From Photobacterium chitinilyticum (GTDB taxonomy: Bacteria; Pseudomonadota; Gammaproteobacteria; Enterobacterales; Vibrionaceae): a stretch of 64,000 nt of DNA. The stretch is taken from NCBI RefSeq assembly GCF_004104355.1, contig NZ_RJLM01000001.1, forward strand, positions 538,711 to 602,710, written 5' to 3'. Shown piece after piece: positions 45,494 to 53,454 of this stretch (its first letter is position 1; the number at the start of each line of letters is the position of its first letter). Under the pieces are notes generated by a model. The model did no database searches and had not been told where the DNA came from. It worked only from the letters and a program-made list of their open reading frames with translations. The translations under genes and the position numbers were made by a program.

Positions 45494-47680
45494 ATGGATA
45501 CGGTTAATACTCGATTCAAGTGGGCAGAAGCCACTGGAGAAGCTAAGTATATTGCCGACCGCCATTACGAGGGACTATTAGAAGGGCGGTTCTACCGCTC
45601 TTCTTGCCCCAGAGGCGTAATTAAATCGGTTAAGATCCCGGAACTACCTGAAGGTTACCATCTGTTTGGTGCCGACGATGTACCGGGACAAAATGTACTT
45701 CCTATCGTAGAAATTGACTGGCCGGCATTTGCGGACAAAGAAGTACGCTTCGTCGGTCAGGTTATTTATCTGTTGGTTGGCCCCGACCCAGATGTTATAG
45801 AACAGCTACTGCAACAAATTAAGGTGGATTATACACCGCTGACGCCGGCTTATACGGTTGAACAATCGAAAGCACTCATCGATGGCGCCATTCATTCAAC
45901 AGACAATGTGCTTGATACTCATACGTTGACTAAAGGTGATATCGACGAGGGTTTTGCACAGGCAGTAACAATTATTGAGGAAACGTGCAGTACCGGTTAC
46001 CAGGAACATATATACCTTGAAACCCAAGGTTGTGTTGGCTACCCCAAGGACGGTAAGATCGTCATCGAAGGGTCGATGCAGTGTCCCTTCTATGTTCACC
46101 ATTGTATGGCGGTGTTACTCGGCCATGATCATGTGCGTGCTATTCAGTGCCCGACCGGTGGCGGTTTCGGCGGCAAGGAAGATTACCCTGATGTACTTGC
46201 CGGACCGTTGGCAGTTGCGGTTGAGAAATTGCAGCAGCCTATCCGGATAGTGCTGGAGCGTAGCGAAGATATCCAGTTCACGTCCAAGCGCCACCCGGTC
46301 GAATTCCATTACCGAACCGGAATTGACGCCGATGGCAACATTGTGGCTATGGAACTGAATTTCGATATTAATTCCGGAGCCTATCTCAGCCTTTCAGGCA
46401 TTGTTCTACAGCGTTCCCTCACCACTGCGACCAATGTCTATGACATTCCTAATGTGTATGTCGAAGGCCATGCATGGACAACCAATACGGTGCCGACAGG
46501 GGCATTCCGTGGTTTTGGTTCACCGCAGAACTGTTTCTGCATGGAAACCCACATGAGCCATATCGCCAAGCAACTTGGCGAAGATCCGGCTGTATTCAAG
46601 CACCGCCACTTCCTCAAGTCGGATTCTACCAGTCTGACGGGTGCCAAGATCTTCGGTGATCTGGTACTTGATGAGATGCTGGAGCGGATCCTGAGTTTGT
46701 CTGACTACAACACGAAAGTCGCGCTCAATGCTTTCCAGCCAGATATCAATGAACAATGCCTCGGCAGTGGAAAACGCAAGGGTATTGGGCTGGCTGTCTT
46801 CCAGCATGGTTGTGGCTTTGCCGGCGACTTGGAAGATACCTTGGTGCGGGCGAGAGTACGAGTGATCAAGCTTGCCGATGGAACCGTTCAGATCCTTGCT
46901 TCTAATACCGACATTGGCCAGGGGCTGAGCCTGACGTTCCGTAAGATCGTTGCAGATACGCTGAACCGTCCGTTGGATACGATTCAACTGGCGGTGCCTG
47001 ATACCGGCATCGTACCAGACTCTGGGCCGACGGTGGCATCCCGCTCAATTTTGATTGTCGGTTACTTGTTGGAGAAAGCCGCGCAGAAGCTGCAGCTTAA
47101 CTGGCAGGAAGGTGAGCAGCAGGAAATCGAAGAGGTGTATCGCAAGCCGGATTACCATGTCTGGGATCAAAGTACCTACCAGGGCAATGCCTATCAGGCA
47201 GTCAGTTACGGCATGAACGTCGTCGAGGTTGAAGTCGATATGGCGACTGGCGAGACAGACATTACTGGGGCCTGGGCGGTGTATGACATTGGCCGGGCAA
47301 TTGAACCGACGGTGTTCAAAGGCCAGATTGACGGTGGTTTGGTACAGGCGCTTGGTTACGGCAGCTGCGAGAAAATGGAGCTGAACAAAGATGGGGGGTT
47401 CGCCCAGAAAACCATGGCTGATTATGTGATCCCGACTGCGCTGGATGTACCGGCAATCGAAAGTGATTTGGTTGATAACCCTTATCCGTTTGGCCCGAAT
47501 GGTGCCAAAGGGGGCGGCGAATTGACGCACAACGGTGGCGCGGCAGCGTTTTCCGCAGCGGTTGAATCTGCAATTGGCAAGTCGTTTTCATCAATTCCGG
47601 TGACGCCGGAGAAAATCTGTAAGGCCCTTTATTTGGGCGAAACGGCAATCAAAGTAAGAGACGGAGGGAAGGCAAAATGA
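45494..47680 (+). CDS. Xanthine dehydrogenase-family molybdopterin subunit, stand-alone
   Basis: A 728-residue Mo-binding subunit of the XdhA/CoxL superfamily. Seen are GGGFGGKED near residue 222, GAFRGFGSPQN near 335 (arginine present, as in purine-type hydroxylases), the DIGQG loop near 476 and GAKGGGE near 670 with the catalytic glutamate. Compared with the fused enzyme at 24094-27354 it lacks an FAD extension; its FAD and Fe-S subunits are encoded by the next two genes. It starts 14 bases after ssnA and overlaps the Fe-S gene by four bases (ATGA). This gene and its two partners are inserted between ssnA and ygfM, which are adjacent in E. coli. Confidence 0.92.
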   Translation: MDTVNTRFKWAEATGEAKYIADRHYEGLLEGRFYRSSCPRGVIKSVKIPELPEGYHLFGADDVPGQNVLPIVEIDWPAFADKEVRFVGQVIYLLVGPDPDVIEQLLQQIKVDYTPLTPAYTVEQSKALIDGAIHSTDNVLDTHTLTKGDIDEGFAQAVTIIEETCSTGYQEHIYLETQGCVGYPKDGKIVIEGSMQCPFYVHHCMAVLLGHDHVRAIQCPTGGGFGGKEDYPDVLAGPLAVAVEKLQQPIRIVLERSEDIQFTSKRHPVEFHYRTGIDADGNIVAMELNFDINSGAYLSLSGIVLQRSLTTATNVYDIPNVYVEGHAWTTNTVPTGAFRGFGSPQNCFCMETHMSHIAKQLGEDPAVFKHRHFLKSDSTSLTGAKIFGDLVLDEMLERILSLSDYNTKVALNAFQPDINEQCLGSGKRKGIGLAVFQHGCGFAGDLEDTLVRARVRVIKLADGTVQILASNTDIGQGLSLTFRKIVADTLNRPLDTIQLAVPDTGIVPDSGPTVASRSILIVGYLLEKAAQKLQLNWQEGEQQEIEEVYRKPDYHVWDQSTYQGNAYQAVSYGMNVVEVEVDMATGETDITGAWAVYDIGRAIEPTVFKGQIDGGLVQALGYGSCEKMELNKDGGFAQKTMADYVIPTALDVPAIESDLVDNPYPFGPNGAKGGGELTHNGGAAAFSAAVESAIGKSFSSIPVTPEKICKALYLGETAIKVRDGGKAK

Positions 47681-48147
47681 AGATCGAGTTCTATTTGAAT
47701 GATGAGCTGGTCGAGGTTGATGCCGACCCAATGCAGTCACTACTTAACACATTGCGCGGTAATCTTAGCAAGACGGCGACCAAAGAAGGTTGCGGTGAAG
47801 GCGAGTGTGGCGCATGTTCGATCTTGTTTAACGGCAAGCTGGTTAATGCCTGTATGATGCCTTTAGCCCAGGCCGAGGGTGCCAGGTTGATGACCCTGGA
47901 AGGATTGCGTCAGACCGAGAAAGGGCAGTGTGTGATTAATGCTCTGCTGGAGGCCAAAGGAGTTCAGTGTGGCTTCTGTACGCCGGGGATGGTACTGGCT
48001 TTGTATGCATTGCTGGAAGTCAATGCCAAGCCGAGCGAGCAGGAAATCCGCACGGCTATCTCGGGTAACCTCTGTCGCTGCACGGGTTACGGGATGATCG
48101 TCGATGCAGCGAAGATCGCCAGCGAGAAAGGAGAGGGATTATGGTAG
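47677..48147 (+). CDS. Xanthine dehydrogenase-family [2Fe-2S] subunit
   Basis: A 156-residue small subunit with all eight cluster cysteines: CGEGECGACSILFNG near residue 40, GVQCGFCTPGMVL near 98 and NLCRCTGYG near 130. The start overlaps the Mo subunit stop (ATGA) and the end overlaps the FAD subunit start by seven bases, so the three are translationally coupled. This intact Fe-S subunit contrasts with XdhD further downstream, whose Fe-S-like domain has lost its cysteines. Whether it can also serve XdhD is an open question. Confidence 0.95.
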   Translation: MKIEFYLNDELVEVDADPMQSLLNTLRGNLSKTATKEGCGEGECGACSILFNGKLVNACMMPLAQAEGARLMTLEGLRQTEKGQCVINALLEAKGVQCGFCTPGMVLALYALLEVNAKPSEQEIRTAISGNLCRCTGYGMIVDAAKIASEKGEGLW

Positions 48148-49040
48148 AGGTATATCGTCCTGATACTTTGGAGCAGGCGCTGGACAAGCTGGCCGTAGGG
48201 GATCATACATTGTTTTCCGGCGGCACGGATCTGATGGTACAACACAGTGTCAGGCCGGGTATGACGCCAAGTTTTACCCATGATGTGATATTTGTCGATG
48301 CGATCGATGAACTGAAGCATATCACCCAGGCCAGCTTGGAATCTCAGGCGGAAGGTGATGCTGATTCGGCACTGTTCATTGGTGCCGGAGTGACTCTTAA
48401 CGAGATCGAGAAGCACCCGCTGGTACCGGATGTCTTGCGTCAGAGCGTCGCCAAGATTGCGGCTCCAGCCCTGCGAAACCGAGCAACCATGGCTGGTAAT
48501 ATCTGTAATGCCTCACCGGCGGCGGATTCTCTGCCTGCACTGTATTTGCTTGATGCTCGCGTTGTTCTGTCGTCACTGCAGGGGCAGCGAGAAATGGCAC
48601 TGGAAGATTTTATTCTGGCGCCGGGACTCAGTCAGCTCAGGCAAGGTGAGATGTTGACCCATGTCGTGATCCCGCAGGCAGATTTGCCCGTGACTTTCTA
48701 TCACAAGGTGGGAACCCGGGCGGCCAATGCGTTGACCAAATTATCGGTTGCAGGGTTGGCGAAGGTGCATAAAGGTCGTACCGGAAAAGGTAAGCTGGTG
48801 GACTGGAGAGTGGCTTTTGGTGCCGTTGGACCGACGGTTGTTCGCAGTCGCGAGTTAGAATCGCTGGTGATCGGTCAACCAACCGAGAAATTAGCCAAAC
48901 CAAGGTTTATCGACGAAGTTGTCGCCATGTATAGTGAAATTATCCGCCCGATTGACGATCAACGTTCAACCGCTGAATATCGCCATCAGGCATCCCTCAA
49001 TCTACTAAGACGTTGGCTCAGCCAGCTTAGCGTCCAATAG
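48141..49040 (+). CDS. Xanthine dehydrogenase-family FAD-binding subunit
   Basis: A 299-residue FAD subunit with both flavin-binding motifs: LFSGGTDLMVQ near residue 26 and NRATMAGNICNASPAADSLPAL near 113, and the C-terminal CO-dehydrogenase flavoprotein domain (FYHKVGTRAANALTKLSVAG near 184). It completes a conventional three-subunit molybdenum hydroxylase with the two preceding genes. It is the last gene before a strong terminator, so ygfM and xdhD belong to a separate transcript. Confidence 0.94.
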   Translation: MVEVYRPDTLEQALDKLAVGDHTLFSGGTDLMVQHSVRPGMTPSFTHDVIFVDAIDELKHITQASLESQAEGDADSALFIGAGVTLNEIEKHPLVPDVLRQSVAKIAAPALRNRATMAGNICNASPAADSLPALYLLDARVVLSSLQGQREMALEDFILAPGLSQLRQGEMLTHVVIPQADLPVTFYHKVGTRAANALTKLSVAGLAKVHKGRTGKGKLVDWRVAFGAVGPTVVRSRELESLVIGQPTEKLAKPRFIDEVVAMYSEIIRPIDDQRSTAEYRHQASLNLLRRWLSQLSVQ

Positions 49041-49078
49041 ATTATAACTATCCTCTTAATTTTATTTCTTTCATGTTT

Positions 49079-49101
49079 GGGGGCGGTGGCCCCCTTTTTT
49101 T
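49079..49101 (+). terminator. Rho-independent terminator of the ygfK operon
   Basis: Stem GGGGGC / GCCCCC with a GGTG loop, followed by seven T residues, 38 bases after the FAD subunit stop. Confidence 0.92.
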
Positions 49102-49144
49102 GCCTGTCATTTCCCCTTGAGTGCTGTTCTGAAGAAATTATCAA

Positions 49145-49195
49145 CTATCACACCTGATAGTTATCAATTTGATAGTAACAATACTATTTTGATAG
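49145..49195. promoter_or_regulatory. Palindrome cluster upstream of ygfM
   Basis: CTATCA-CACC-TGATAG (49145-49160, perfect arms with a four-base spacer) is directly followed by TTATCA-ATT-TGATAG (49161-49175). A third half-site, TATTTTGATAG, ends at 49195. The cluster lies 160-210 bp before the -24/-12 element, as in the ygfK region. Confidence 0.7.
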
Positions 49196-49354
49196 ATGAT
49201 TCGGATGAACTGAGAAGCAATCTTATTTGGTGTATCTAAATCACCGTTATCCCCTGGATGAATGCGAAATACCTTGTTGATAGAGGTCTCATTTCTGGTC
49301 CGATTTCTGACCGTGCTCACGAAACTCATCTCTTATCAGACTGACAATCAAGTT

Positions 49355-49370
49355 TGGCTCAATAGTTGCC
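49355..49370 (+). promoter_or_regulatory. Sigma-54 (-24/-12) promoter of ygfM-xdhD
   Basis: TGGCTC-AATAG-TTGCC, with GG and GC ten bases apart, 100 bases before the ygfM start codon. Together with the preceding AGTT it matches the ygfK promoter at 40885 at nearly every position. Confidence 0.8.
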
Positions 49371-49469
49371 TTTTACTGCTTAAGAATATTTAAAAGGACC
49401 TTCATTACCTCTGTTTTACAAAGAGATTATGAATTTAAAGATAAGTAGAATTCTAAAAAGGTAAGAAAA

Positions 49470-50264
49470 ATGATTGAACACTACTTGAGACCGGACTCTA
49501 CTGCCCAAGCACTCGACTTAATGCAGCAACATGATGGCGCTGCAACCTGGTTTGCCGGTGGTTCCAAGCTTAATGCCGCACCAAGCAAAACTGAGAAAAC
49601 GGTAGCAATTTCGCTTGATAACCTGGCCTTCGACAAAATTGAACAGCAAGGCGAAGCCCTGCATATCGGTGCGATGTGCCGAATTCAGAACCTGATTGAC
49701 AGTGAGCTGGTGCCTGTAGCACTTAAGCAAGCCGCGGCATTTATCTACTCCCGCCATGTGCGCAATCAGGCCACTTTGGGTGGCGAGATCGCAGCTTTGC
49801 AACCAGAGGCATTATTGGTACCAAGCCTGATAGCCCTGAAAGCACGCGTTGTGTTGGCCGATGGCCGTGAAAGTGATGTTGAAGATTATATTTCAGCGGA
49901 TAAGCGCGATTTGATTGCCAGTGTCATTATCCCGGATGTGAACCTTACCTGTCTTGGATACAACATTGTCCGCTCTGCTGCTGGTCTGGCTGTTGTAACA
50001 GCTGCAGTATCAATCGACAAAGACGGAAACAAAATTATCGCACTTGACGGGGTATCACCGATGCATAATGGCGCGGCTAGGCCTGTCCGTTTACGCGATG
50101 TCGAAAAGCAAGATTTAAAAGGTGAGTTGTTAGAACAGGCGGTTGCTGATGCTGTACATCCTGTGGCCAATATTATAGGTAGCGTTGAGTACAAGCGTTA
50201 TATTGCCGGTGTTGTTGTGACAGATTTACTGGCTGAGTGTCAGCACCTGGCTGAGGAGGCGTAA
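49470..50264 (+). CDS. ygfM: YgfM, FAD-binding partner subunit of XdhD
   Basis: A 264-residue protein of the XDH FAD-subunit family (E. coli YgfM about 259). The first flavin loop reads TWFAGGSKLNA near residue 26 instead of the usual AGGTDL, and the second reads RNQATLGGEIAALQPEA near 95 instead of GGNIxxAxPxxD. These changes are shared features of the XdhD-associated branch as I recall it. It is 2 bp from xdhD, a tight operon. Likely function: flavin subunit of the selenium-dependent hydroxylase complex. SD AAGG lies before the ATG. Confidence 0.92.
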   Translation: MIEHYLRPDSTAQALDLMQQHDGAATWFAGGSKLNAAPSKTEKTVAISLDNLAFDKIEQQGEALHIGAMCRIQNLIDSELVPVALKQAAAFIYSRHVRNQATLGGEIAALQPEALLVPSLIALKARVVLADGRESDVEDYISADKRDLIASVIIPDVNLTCLGYNIVRSAAGLAVVTAAVSIDKDGNKIIALDGVSPMHNGAARPVRLRDVEKQDLKGELLEQAVADAVHPVANIIGSVEYKRYIAGVVVTDLLAECQHLAEEA

Positions 50265-50266
50265 CC

Positions 50267-53143
50267 ATGACTATTAAATTTACTCTGAACGGCCGTCCTC
50301 AGGAACTTCAGTGCCAGCTCGGTAAAAATGTACAGATATTACTACATGGAATGGGTCTTCATTCTGTACGTAATAGTGATGATGGTTATGGTTTTGCCGG
50401 ATCAGATGTGATCTTGCTTAATGGCGAGTTGGTCAATGCCTCGTTGTTGATTGCAGCACAGCTAGATGGTGGAGATGTACGTACTGCTGAATCACTCAGT
50501 ACCCACAATAAGCTGGGTGTTGTTCAGCAAGCGATGATCGATGTTGGTGTTGTCCAGTCTGGTTATAACGATCCCGCTGCTGCCTTGATCTTAACCGACT
50601 TGCTTGAGCGTATTGCGTCACCTTCTCGTGATGAAATCGACGACGCGCTTTCTGGCCTATTCAGCCGTGATGCCGGTTATCAACAGTTCTACCAAGTCGT
50701 GGAGTTGGCTGCGAAGCGTAAGAGTCTACCAGAGTATACCGAAGAGGTTGCACCAGAATTTTGTGATGACCTGGACGTTGTCGGTAAGGTCAGCCCGAAA
50801 GATGACTCCGTGAAAATGGTTCAGGCCAAGCCCTGTTATGTTGAAGATCGCATCCCGGCTGATGCCTGCGTTCTTAAGGTGCTGCGTAGCCCGCACCCAC
50901 ATGCATGGATTAAGCATTTAGACGTGAGCAAAGCTGAAGCGTTGGAAGGTGTTGTTCATATCATCACCCATGAAAACTGCCCGGATATTCCTTACACTCC
51001 GGGTGGCCAGACTGGCCCTGAGCCGTCACCGCTTGACCGCCGTATGTTCTGTCAAAAGTTACGTCACGTGGGTGACCGTGTTGCTGCAGTTGTTGCTGAA
51101 AGCGTTGAAATTGCAGAAGCCGCTTTGAAACTGATTGATGTTGAATATGATGTGCTTAAGCCAGTGATGAGCATTGAAGCGGCACAAGCTGCCGATGCAC
51201 CAATCATTCACAACGAGCCGATTGAGTATTTGGCAGGTGCACCTGATGATTTAGATGAGCAGAATAAAGACGCAGATCCGCGTGAAGGTAAGCTGATTGT
51301 CAACTTCCCAATTGGTTGTATGCCGCGCAAGAATATCGCCGCTTCTGTTAATGGCCAAATCGGTGATATCGATCAGGGCTTTGCAGATGCCGATATAATC
51401 CTTGAACGTACTTACGAGTCTAAGCAAGCCCAGCAGACGCCGACAGAGATGCATATCTGCTACGCCTATATGGATGGCAACCGTGTTGTTATGCATGCAT
51501 CAACTCAGGTGCCGTTCCATGTTCGTCGCCAGGTTGCGAGGATCCTAGGAATCAAACAGAACCGCGTACATGTTGTTAAAGAACGTGTCGGCGGGGGATT
51601 TGGCTCCAAGCAGGATATCTTGGTCGAAGACCTAACGGCGTTTGCCACTTTCACAACGGGCCGTCCGGTTTATCTTCACTATACCCGTGAAGAAGAGTTC
51701 ATCGCGTGTTCAACTCGCCATGTTGCGAAGGTGCACCTGAAAGTGGGTATGAAAAAAGACGGTACGTTGACAGCAATCGACATGGATTTCGAGGCCAACA
51801 CAGGTCCTTATGGTAACCATGCCCTTACCGTGCCTTCAAATGGTCCGGCGCTGTCACTGCCACTTTACCCGATTGATAATGTGCGCTTTAAGGTGACAAC
51901 GTATTATTCAAATATCTGTCCGACTGGTGCCTATCAGGGATATGGTGCACCGAAAGGCGTGTTTGCGCTAACAATGATGCTGGCTGAACTGGCTGAAGAG
52001 CTAGATATGGATCTGCTCGATATTATCGAGAAGAACCGAGTTCATGAAGGTGATCCGCTGAAAATCAAGGGTGCGGTTGGTGAGGGTGACTTACCTGCTG
52101 AGCCACCTCGTGTACTTTCTTGTGCGCTGGATGAAGTGTTGCGTCAGGGGCGTGAAGACATCGGATGGGATGCACCAAAAGAAGATTTGGGTGCTGACTG
52201 GACGGTAGGCCGTGGTGTTGCCATTATTCAGCAGAAATCAGGGATCCCTGATATCGATCAGGCGAACTGTAAAGCCAAGCTGGCTTCCGATGGTACTCTG
52301 ATTGTTCACTCCGGTGGCGCCGATATCGGTACAGGCCTGGATTTGGTAGTCGGCAAAATTGCTGCCGAAACACTGAAGATGCCGCTAGAAGAAATTACGG
52401 TGATCTCTGGTGATACCGACCACTGCCCGTTTGATAAGGGTGCTTACGCCTCTTCCGGTACCTGTTTCTCAGGTAATGCCGCGAAGAAAGCGGCTGAAGC
52501 GATGCGCGAGCGTATTTTGATGTGTGGTGCCGAGATGCTAGGCGCAGAAGTCGCTGATGTTAAATTGGTCTTCCCCGCAACGGTAGAAGGGAAAGACGGC
52601 AAGCAAGTGACCTTCGGTCAGATTGCGCATCAGGCTGAAGGCGGCAAAGGTTGGGGTCAGCTACTGACTAGTGGTAGCTTCATTACTTCTGACTTTGCTT
52701 TCCCATATGGAGCTAACTTCGCTGAAGTGGCGGTAAATACCCGCACAGGTGAAATCAAGATCAACAAGTTTCATGCGCTGCTTGACTGTGGTACGCCTAT
52801 CAACCCTGATTTGGCGTTGGGCCAGATTTACGGTGCCAGTATGCGTGCCATTGGCCACAGTATGTGCGAAGAGCTGATGTACGACGAGAACGGGGTGCCG
52901 CTTAACACCGATCTGAAGAGTTACGGTGCACCTATGATTGGCGATATTCCGCGAGATTTCCGCGCGGCATTGGTGCCAAGCGACGATCCTGTCGGTCCGT
53001 TTGGTGCCAAGTCAATCTCCGAGATTGGCGTTAACGGTGCCGCTCCGGCCATTGCTACCGCTATTCATGATGCCTGCGGGGTGTGGATCCGAGAATGGAA
53101 CTTCACACCAGAGAAGGTGCTGAGAGGTCTTAATAAGCTCTAA
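50267..53143 (+). CDS. xdhD: XdhD, probable selenium-dependent molybdenum hydroxylase
   Basis: A 958-residue protein (E. coli XdhD 956). The N-terminal about 155 residues align with a [2Fe-2S] subunit but the cluster cysteines are gone: GVVQSGYNDPA stands where GVVQCGFCTPG is expected (residue about 95), and LSGLFSRDAGY where NLCRCTGY is expected (about 127). The rest is a complete Mo domain: GGGFGSKQD near 441, GAYQGYGAPKG near 555 (Gln in place of the purine-binding Arg), GADIGTGLD near 684 and GAKSISEIG near 912 with the catalytic Glu. The Mo site with GAYQG is typical of selenium-dependent hydroxylases. XdhD is required for urate/purine metabolism in the enteric cluster. Substrate inferred: oxypurine. 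Confidence 0.95.
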   Translation: MTIKFTLNGRPQELQCQLGKNVQILLHGMGLHSVRNSDDGYGFAGSDVILLNGELVNASLLIAAQLDGGDVRTAESLSTHNKLGVVQQAMIDVGVVQSGYNDPAAALILTDLLERIASPSRDEIDDALSGLFSRDAGYQQFYQVVELAAKRKSLPEYTEEVAPEFCDDLDVVGKVSPKDDSVKMVQAKPCYVEDRIPADACVLKVLRSPHPHAWIKHLDVSKAEALEGVVHIITHENCPDIPYTPGGQTGPEPSPLDRRMFCQKLRHVGDRVAAVVAESVEIAEAALKLIDVEYDVLKPVMSIEAAQAADAPIIHNEPIEYLAGAPDDLDEQNKDADPREGKLIVNFPIGCMPRKNIAASVNGQIGDIDQGFADADIILERTYESKQAQQTPTEMHICYAYMDGNRVVMHASTQVPFHVRRQVARILGIKQNRVHVVKERVGGGFGSKQDILVEDLTAFATFTTGRPVYLHYTREEEFIACSTRHVAKVHLKVGMKKDGTLTAIDMDFEANTGPYGNHALTVPSNGPALSLPLYPIDNVRFKVTTYYSNICPTGAYQGYGAPKGVFALTMMLAELAEELDMDLLDIIEKNRVHEGDPLKIKGAVGEGDLPAEPPRVLSCALDEVLRQGREDIGWDAPKEDLGADWTVGRGVAIIQQKSGIPDIDQANCKAKLASDGTLIVHSGGADIGTGLDLVVGKIAAETLKMPLEEITVISGDTDHCPFDKGAYASSGTCFSGNAAKKAAEAMRERILMCGAEMLGAEVADVKLVFPATVEGKDGKQVTFGQIAHQAEGGKGWGQLLTSGSFITSDFAFPYGANFAEVAVNTRTGEIKINKFHALLDCGTPINPDLALGQIYGASMRAIGHSMCEELMYDENGVPLNTDLKSYGAPMIGDIPRDFRAALVPSDDPVGPFGAKSISEIGVNGAAPAIATAIHDACGVWIREWNFTPEKVLRGLNKL

Positions 53144-53151
53144 GTAATACT

Positions 53152-53197
53152 AAAAGCGGTTAATTTTCAGGGGATGGGAAATGACCGCTTTTATTTT
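53152..53197 (+). terminator. Terminator-like long hairpin after xdhD
   Basis: Nine-base-pair stem AAAAGCGGT / ACCGCTTTT with a 23-base loop that can pair further (ATTTTC with GGAAAT), followed by ATTTTATAT, 8 bases after the xdhD stop. Confidence 0.75.
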
Positions 53198-53299
53198 ATA
53201 TCGATAGATATTAATTACGAGTGAGCTGTCATAGCTTGGCCGGTATTGACTAAACATGTTTTGGTCGCGGTGTATAGGGGTGAGGCAACACTTGGCATA

Positions 53300-53335
53300 G
53301 AGCCGGGTGTGGGACCCTTGGGGAATTTCTGGCTC
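53300..53335 (+). ncRNA. Candidate structured leader, possibly a xanthine-type riboswitch
   Basis: In the 310-base gap before the NCS2 permease, GAGCC (53300-53304) pairs with GGCTC (53331-53335). The enclosed 26 bases are GG-rich (GGGTGTGGGACCC then TTGGGGAATTT) and can form a small inner stem ACCC-TTG-GGG. A compact two-helix RNA with purine-rich internal loops in front of a purine permease is where the proteobacterial xanthine/urate riboswitch (NMT1 motif) is found. I cannot verify the family consensus from memory. It ends 119 bases before ATG 53455, a bit far for direct SD masking. Confidence 0.35.
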
Positions 53336-53454
53336 GGTTATCGATTCCATACTCGTCCAATCTTTCAATGGATGCGTTGCTGCTAAATAGGCACAAGAGA
53401 AGCCTTAAGGCGGACGTATATCCAGGGAAGTATAAAGAAACGGATGGTATTGAA

